Below, in pieces: positions 57,600-64,000 of a stretch of DNA of 64,000 bases. Position 1 is the first letter of the stretch; every line of letters begins with the position of its first letter. The position numbers and the translations under genes were made by a program. A model generated the notes under the pieces. It was not told where the DNA came from. It made no database searches and saw only the letters and a list, made by a program, of their open reading frames with translations. Source of the DNA: Dirofilaria immitis (lineage: Eukaryota; Nematoda; Chromadorea; Rhabditida; Onchocercidae); assembly GCA_024305405.1 (NCBI GenBank), contig JAKNDB010000105.1, positions 2,046,001 to 2,110,000 on the forward strand, given 5' to 3'.

Positions 57600-59694
57600 A
57601 TGGCTCACAATAGACAACCGCGATACTTCACAAATGAAAATGTTGATATGGGGGTAACATATAATTCTCTATTTCTCTTTTATTCCATTCCATTTTTTTA
57701 TAGCGAATATCTTACTTCATTCTCTCTACTAGTAATGTGATAACTATCGTTAACTTGATAATATTATAAGTTCTAATACTAGCGATATTTAAAATATGAC
57801 ATAGTAGTGTTATTAGTATTATTATTAGAAGAAGCAAAGTGATTTGCAATAACTTACAAAAGAGATAAATATTCTTATTTTCAGACAACTCTCATTGCAA
57901 TGGAGTTCGATGGTGGAGTTGTGGTCGGAACAGATTCAAGGACAAGTTCTGGGTACAATTTCATTTAAACTTGAAGTCAAATTCATTTAATCTACACACT
58001 AATATTAATATTTAATAAAAAACATTGTGTTTTTTAAAAGCGTGATATTGTCATTGAAATTACGTATTTATAAATTGACAGTGTCGAATACCATAAAAAT
58101 TAAAAGAGAAAAAGGAGCAAAAGCTTAAATATTAAGTTTCTTCCGTCTACCAGTTACTACTTTTTATTTCGTTTCTTTTATATCATTTATAGCGTCATTT
58201 GATTTCGAGAGTAGATCACTATATTGTATTTTAAATATTATTAGAATTTTATCATTCTCATAATCATTTAATACTTTTCTTTTTAATCTGTTGTTATGAT
58301 ATAATCGTTGCATTATTTCAAGGTTTGAGTTATTTAACATTATGACAAGCGAAGGTTTCCTTGATTTGTGTTATCATATTGTGGCATTTATTATTTTTAT
58401 GCTAATTTTATGCCCTATAATTCTACTTTCGCTTTTTTATAATGCACTTATTTTCAAAATAACAGGTGTATTATATTCAGGAGTTACATATCATCTCGTG
58501 CTACAGACAAAATTACACCCGTAACGGATCGAATAGTTGTTTGTCGTTCGGGCTCTGCTGCAGATACGCAAGCTATTTCTGATATTGTGAAGTATTATAT
58601 TGAAGTTTATTCGTAAGTTTTAATCCATTTTTACTTTAGTAATTCTATTTCGGCATTTTTTTAAGTTCGTACTTGCAGCAGCTTATTTTTTTCGTTTTTG
58701 TTAGAATGATGGAAGAAGAAGACGTTAGTGTTGGACGTTCTGCTCAGATCTTCCGAAATTTCCTATATAAATATCGTGACTCTCTATCAGCATCAGTTCT
58801 GATTGCCGGCTACGATAATATTGAGGGTGGTCAGGTCAGTTGCTAATGGTTGAAAATGATTTTCTCGTTTTAACTATTTTTAATGTCTTTCACTGAAGTT
58901 AATTATGTTTTTATTATTTTAAAAAATTCATGTTTTAGTTGTATGCAATTCCACTGGGCGGTTATGTAACTCGACAGCGATGCGCAGCGAGCGGTAGTGG
59001 TAGTACATTCGTACAAGGCTTTCTCGATAGTCAGTGGAAGGTAAATATGTAAATATTTTTTTATGAAGCAGTTTTATGGCGAGCTATTTTCTTCTTTTTA
59101 TTTACTCGTTTATCGTTACGATGCAAAAATAGCGCCAAGAAAAGTACACAAGAAAAGAAAGCATAAATTCACAGCATAACATTTGCAGCCGGGAATGGCT
59201 GCTGAAAAATGCAAAGAAATAGTACTTAATGCAGTAGCATTGGCAACAATCCGTGATGGTTCTTCTGGCGGTGTTATTAGGCTGGCTGTTATTGATAAAA
59301 CGGGCACTCAAAGAGCGGCTAGTTATTTGATTCTTGAAATTTTATCATAAATATATTGGGATTGAATTTTTATCAATTTTTTATTAATTTAATTTTACTT
59401 AATTTATTATAATTTCGGGTTTGTAGTTAAAAGCTAATTTTTCTATTTCGAAGAACTTGTTCATATTAATTGCTTGAAGCTCTATTTTTCTGAACAGTGC
59501 ATTCATTTTTTCTGCGACTGAAATTAAGTCATGGAAGAGTTTGTTCTCTATCCTCATATTTTCTTATTGATGTTGAATTTATCATTATAATCTTTTTTTT
59601 TTAATTTTAGCTTATTCGACCGGATGGAAATCAGTTCCCGAAGTTCGCTGATATTCCAGCACATTTAACATATCCGAAACACATTATTCAGTGA
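57600..59694 (+). CDS. PSMB6: Proteasome subunit beta type-6 (beta-1, caspase-like)
   Basis: Catalytic beta-1 subunit of the 20S proteasome, cleaving after acidic residues. Seven exons: 57600-57653, 57885-57952, 58481-58612, 58705-58834, 58939-59040, 59189-59317 and 59611-59694 (TGA), 232 residues. The 18-residue propeptide ends MG before the catalytic Thr ([20 protein letters not shown]). In mature numbering T1, D17 and K33 are all present, and R45 ([10 protein letters not shown]) is the residue that gives beta-1 its acidic preference, so this is beta-1 and not beta-2 or beta-5. Later blocks are [28 protein letters not shown] and [13 protein letters not shown]. Intron 6 fits only with a GC donor (GCG/GCTAGT, 59318), since the nearest GT gives the wrong phase. 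No frameshift needed. An AATAAA lies at 59919. Confidence 0.95.
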
Positions 59695-59918
59695 TTAAAT
59701 TCTTTTTAAAAGTATATATGTTCTTGATGGGAATCAGATAATCTGTAAAAAATAATTCCAACTGTTCCGCGATATGATAAGTAGATTATGAAGCGTGAAG
59801 AACTTTAGTATAAGTTTTCTCGCAGAAATAATGTATGGAATGAAACATTTCTACTGAACTTGATTCAATTAACTTCATTTGGTTCATTTCTTTGTGATAT
59901 TATTGATTGCTGATTTCA

Positions 59919-59924
59919 AATAAA
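59919..59924 (+). terminator. Polyadenylation signal of the proteasome beta-1 gene
   Basis: AATAAA 225 bases after the stop and 192 bases before the acceptor of the next gene. Confidence 0.55.
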
Positions 59925-60119
59925 AAGTTTTATGGGTTTTTCCGGCCACTATTTGGAATCTTGAATTAAAAGTGGAGAAAACGCATACATCTCTGCCGAA
60001 ATATTTCTTAACAAATTGAAAAAACTATTGTATTCGTTTCCATCATTTGCATAATTTTGGCAGTTAGGCAATTCTCTTCCCTTCGAAATCACTTGTTTTA
60101 TAAGGTGGTTGTTCAGGAA

Positions 60120-63100
60120 ATGAAAGTGATGTATTCAGTTATGGCTGTCCTGTTCATTGTATTTAGTGTAGAAAGTTTTGTAAGTTTCACTGCTGTATAA
60201 AATTGATGAAAATTCAAGCTAAGCTCAGTTATAATATTTAGCTGAGAGTGGAAAAGAGAACAAAACATTTTAATTTTATGGTCTCTGACACGTTGTTCGA
60301 CTGGGCTCATTCGCAGGATGACCTACATAGAGTACATCTCATGACTAATGATTGTTGTGCCACATATCTTAGAATAAAAATCCGTTTTAAATTATGAGAA
60401 CTGCAGCTCGACGAAGAGAATGTGGTCCCGGATTTAGCACCTCATATTGATAATCCAATGGAGTTTGAATTCATTGAAGATATTCACAAGAAGCACTATT
60501 TGAAGTCATTATTTACTGATTCATTTTATGAGCCGAACTGTGATGGTAAACCCAATGTTACGGTAAACTATTAAATGATTTCGTAAAAAACTAGAAGTTG
60601 TTTTGTTTTAAACTTTTTTAAAGGAATTATTCTGACATTTTGAGGCAACGTAGTATCCATAGTTATTGTCGCTCTTTCTCGAATGTATAATCGCAGCTTT
60701 ATAATTATTAGATATAATATAATTATGATGGTAGTTAATTCAGTGTAAATCATTTATGCTGTAAAGTATGGGCTAATGGAAATTTTAGCAATGCTGCATA
60801 AACTGTAAGTTTTTCATGTTTTTATAGATCAAACCAATTTACTTTTGGCCTGGTCAGCGTATTGACCTTCGATGTGTGATGTGTCGTCGAGCATTTACTT
60901 TCAATGGATTAATGAAACACTGGTGGTTTATGGCGGCAAAGGATGTTGAAGATGCATTGGAAGAGATGAAAGTTAGGTTTTTTGTCAAAAGCAAAAGTTA
61001 GGATAATAAAACTTATTTGTTCATCCAATTTCATTTAACTAAGTTATCATTACGCAAATCCACATTTTGCCAAAGCGAATCAGTCAGTATTATGCATCTC
61101 CTGGTGTATAAAGCAATGGACAATGTCTATTGGGCTGACATAAAATGCGTTTCATTTACTGAATATATTTTATTTACTTCTTTTTACTTACTTTTTTTGT
61201 TTATGCAAATATTTTTCTTATCCTTTTATTTTTTACTTCATTTTCATTTACTCATCGAAATATTATCTTTAATTGTGTAAGAATTTGAAATATTTTAGAG
61301 CGATAAGTATATCAGATTGTTGCATTAGTTGAATTTGTCATATCACTTTGTATATAAATATTTAGAACTAGGAATAATAATTGTTATATTCCTATTGCAT
61401 ATTAGAATCTCAAAAATTCACCTAAATGGAATCAACATTTGCTGACGTTAAGTGCAGATTATGGTGATAATAGGTGGCGTGATTTTGGTGCAATGCCTAG
61501 TGGCTTCGATGCTGGGACAAATTTGCGATCACAGACCGTTCTCATACAAAGAAGAGGAATGTTAATTTTATTGCAGGTATTTTTATCACACTTCACTTAC
61601 TGCTCCATTCTCAATATATTTTTACCGTAGGATAATGTTTTATTAGCTGTCATATTGGCTTCACTAAACTTTATTCCACAATATATTCGAAATAAAATTT
61701 TAGCTAGTCACATGTGACATCATTTTAACAACTCTATAGTTTCAAAGAAATGCTACAATGTTAATCCATTCGAAAAAAAAATTCTATCCTTTTTCAAGAC
61801 TTACATTTTCATCCTTTTCATTCTCATTTTGTTGAATAAACTTGCTTATTTTTATTTCATGAGAATTTCATCATCCTAGATTATAATTCTAATGAATTTA
61901 GCTTAATATCTGAGTTCTTTATTATTATCCCACTTGACAGTATAATACTTGCCTATTTAAATCAATGTATTTGATTCTGATACCAACCTTTTTTGAATAA
62001 CCGACGTAGTATATTTCATTTTTTTGTTAATTTTTTTAATCTCTGCTATACTCGGCTATATATCATATGTAAGCATATCACTTTTAATATTCCTATCAAT
62101 TTGAACTTTTTCAGTGGTTTTTTCTCTGGCAAGATTACTAATTATTTGAATTTAGTTGCCTAAAAGAGATTTCCAGCCAACATCCGAGAATGAAGGTCTA
62201 TATCGCTGTTTGGATATTGCTTCCAGAAATGTCTTACATTTCATTTATTATTTGATTGCCATGCAACCTCTTTTATTTACCTTAAGTAAGTAATTTTCTT
62301 TATAAAAATTTGACGATATTTCTGATAAAAGAAGATAAATTAAAAATGTCTTCAATTGTTATTATTAGATATACTTTTTGATTACAACATATTTAGAAGA
62401 CAAGCTTGGAACTTTAGCTCAATCTGGGTTTTCCTTTTAGTCGCTTTCATAATTTAAAAAGCGATTTGTATTACTTTATTATTAGATCAAATTGAGAAGT
62501 AACTTTTATATTGACCACTGTTTTACTTTATAAGTATCTTTTCATTACTGGTGATTAAACTTAAATAATTCAATCTTGATTTCTAAGGCCGGGTGGTGAA
62601 GAACAAATTTCTCAACTTGGTATGTTCATGTTTTTATTATTTTTGCTACTCCATTTCTTTTGTGAAATGCGAATAGGTATGGCATATGAGAAAAATAAAT
62701 TCAAGATTTATCGATAAGATTGAGTAATTCAAATAGTTACTCGTAGTCTAGCAGATTGATAAACATTATGTGATTTTAAATAACAAGTGATGGATCAACG
62801 ATAATAGGGAAGAAAATATTTTTCCATGTTATTAAATACTAATATATTGAACTGTTTTCATAATTGTTTATCAAATGATTTTCTGTTCTTCGTCATATCA
62901 TTTGGTGCTATAACATGGCTGAAAATATTGAAATTATGAGAATTGTTTCAATTGATTTACCGCGCTTGATAAGAAAATACTAGTATTCTTGATTTGATGT
63001 CATTTTTTTATTTTAATATATTTCAATTAATTGAAAAGTGAGCGTTACGAGCTAAATTTTTGGGAAGAAAGTGAATGTCCGGAATCCCAAGGTTTTCCTG

Positions 63101-64000
63101 ATTCAAACTGGAAATTTCGTCATATTCCTTCTACCTATATACGTGATGTATTTGGGATGTGTGCTATGAACTGGTCATTATGTCTCGATTGGGTATTTTC
63201 TTTTTAATAATTTTCTTCTTTGTCAATAGATGTTTTGTAAATAACTTAAAGAAATGACAGTTTTCTCAAAAATGAGAAAAAAACGGATAATCACTTGCAT
63301 GCCGAACAGGAATTGCCATTTCGACTCAACTTAATATTAATTTCTAAATTCGAAGTCATTCTAAAACGTTTTCAAATATGGAAATAGAAAAATTATCTTT
63401 AATGTGATTGTTAGATATTCGAAATTTCAGGTGATAAGTGATAACAGTATGAATAAGGAGTTCAACTGGAATTTGCATGGACGTTCGAAAGATGCCGAAT
63501 TGGCAGAAAAATTTGTAAATTTAAAAATTCAATTGCAATGGAGTGAATGGTCATCATGCGAACAAGGTACTACAGTGAGGACTAGAGAAGGTGATTGATT
63601 TTTCTTTAATTTCATGAACTATGAAAAATGTCTTATAACTTCTCAGAACTGCAATTTTCAGGTCATTGTTACTTAAGAAAGATAGATCCAAGCAAAGACA
63701 TTGGTCAGTTGATAGACGGTACATTTGCTGCTTATGATCTATTCAATTGGGTGACAAGGCTAAAGAATCATATGTCAAAAATTGCCGAATTCAATGTTAC
63801 TGGCATACGTCTTTATAGGTGCCGCAATTTGTCGGAATTCTTTATTCATCCTTTTTTCTGTTATTCAAATTTCTTCATAAGATAAAATTAATTTGAATTC
63901 AAAACAAAAACAGAACTTGATATAAAAAAAAAACTTTGAAATTCATTACTGCTAATGGATTCTTGTTTCAGTGGGCTAGTATCAAAATTGATTCACGAAG
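60120..64000 (+). CDS. Large secreted or membrane Ig-like protein with a thrombospondin-like motif (3' end outside window)
   Basis: An acceptor (GTTGTTCAG, ending 60116) precedes the ATG. Ten exons read in agreeing phases: 60120-60179, 60407-60562, 60828-60971, 61406-61576, 62156-62285, 62588-62619, 63043-63192, 63431-63590, 63662-63818 and 63972 onward, about 396 residues so far. Exon 1 encodes a signal peptide (MKVMYSVMAVLFIVFSVESF). Then comes an Ig-like pattern (PIYFWPGQRIDLRCVMC, later GLYRCLDIAS), a hydrophobic segment (VLHFIYYLIAMQPLLFTL), a Cys/Trp-rich part (ECPES, MCAMNWSLCLDW) and a thrombospondin-type motif WSEWSSCEQGTTVRTREG followed by HCYLRK. Two Ig-like domains joined to a WSxWSxC/CY motif recall the FAM187 family, but that assignment is tentative. 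The gene continues beyond base 64000. It begins 426 bases after the proteasome stop, on the same strand. Confidence 0.8.

Noticed and set aside
59102..59311. Minus-strand frames of 63-69 codons
   Set aside because: Antisense of PSMB6 exon 6.

Overview
The window looks like nuclear DNA from a parasitic nematode of the spirurid/filarial type. It is very AT-rich and has short coding exons split by GT-AG introns of about 60 to 1100 bases. It carries a cuticle collagen of nematode layout, has polypyrimidine-AG sites just upstream of several start codons (as expected for spliced-leader trans-splicing), and contains a BEL/Pao LTR retrotransposon. No bacterial, viral or organellar gene block was seen. 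The species cannot be named from the sequence alone.

Layout. 1-9.1 kb: the last exon of a plus-strand gene, a minus-strand cuticle collagen (880-3009), then a complete seven-exon cardiolipin synthase (6245-9053, plus). 9.1-22 kb: mostly AT-rich non-coding DNA with small repeats, plus a minus-strand spliced fragment (12.8-13.2 kb), a Ser/Thr-rich secreted protein with a Cys-rich tail (13.9-16.0 kb) and a small signal-peptide ORF (18.4 kb). 22-29 kb: a TLC-domain membrane protein (22154-23964), an unrecognised multi-pass membrane protein (27.3-27.7 kb) and a lone second TLC-type exon (28.6 kb). 29-41 kb: a Sprouty/SPRED-domain gene (33475-34780) among microsatellites and several short candidate exons. 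41.67-48.36 kb: a BEL/Pao element on the minus strand with both LTRs, a primer-binding site, a 5-bp target duplication, gag-pol and an Env-like ORF, but most of the RT palm missing. 49.3-52.9 kb: a more decayed BEL/Pao relative in the opposite orientation. 55.1-64 kb: a dense gene block with REEP (minus), the proteasome beta-1 subunit (plus), and a large secreted Ig-like/thrombospondin-like protein (plus) that runs off the window end.

The genes are ordinary housekeeping and cell-surface functions: mitochondrial phospholipid synthesis, ER shaping, protein degradation, cuticle and growth-factor signalling control. No shared pathway joins them. REEP and proteasome beta-1 are divergently arranged over about 0.8 kb. 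The proteasome gene and the Ig-like gene are close enough that co-transcription is possible.

A recurring oddity is that otherwise intact gene models (TLC, REEP, Sprouty-like, the secreted protein) each need a single base added, in every case in or beside an A or T run. Either the assembly under-calls homopolymers here, or several genes are broken. All gene models below were read by eye from splice signals and reading frames, without database searches.
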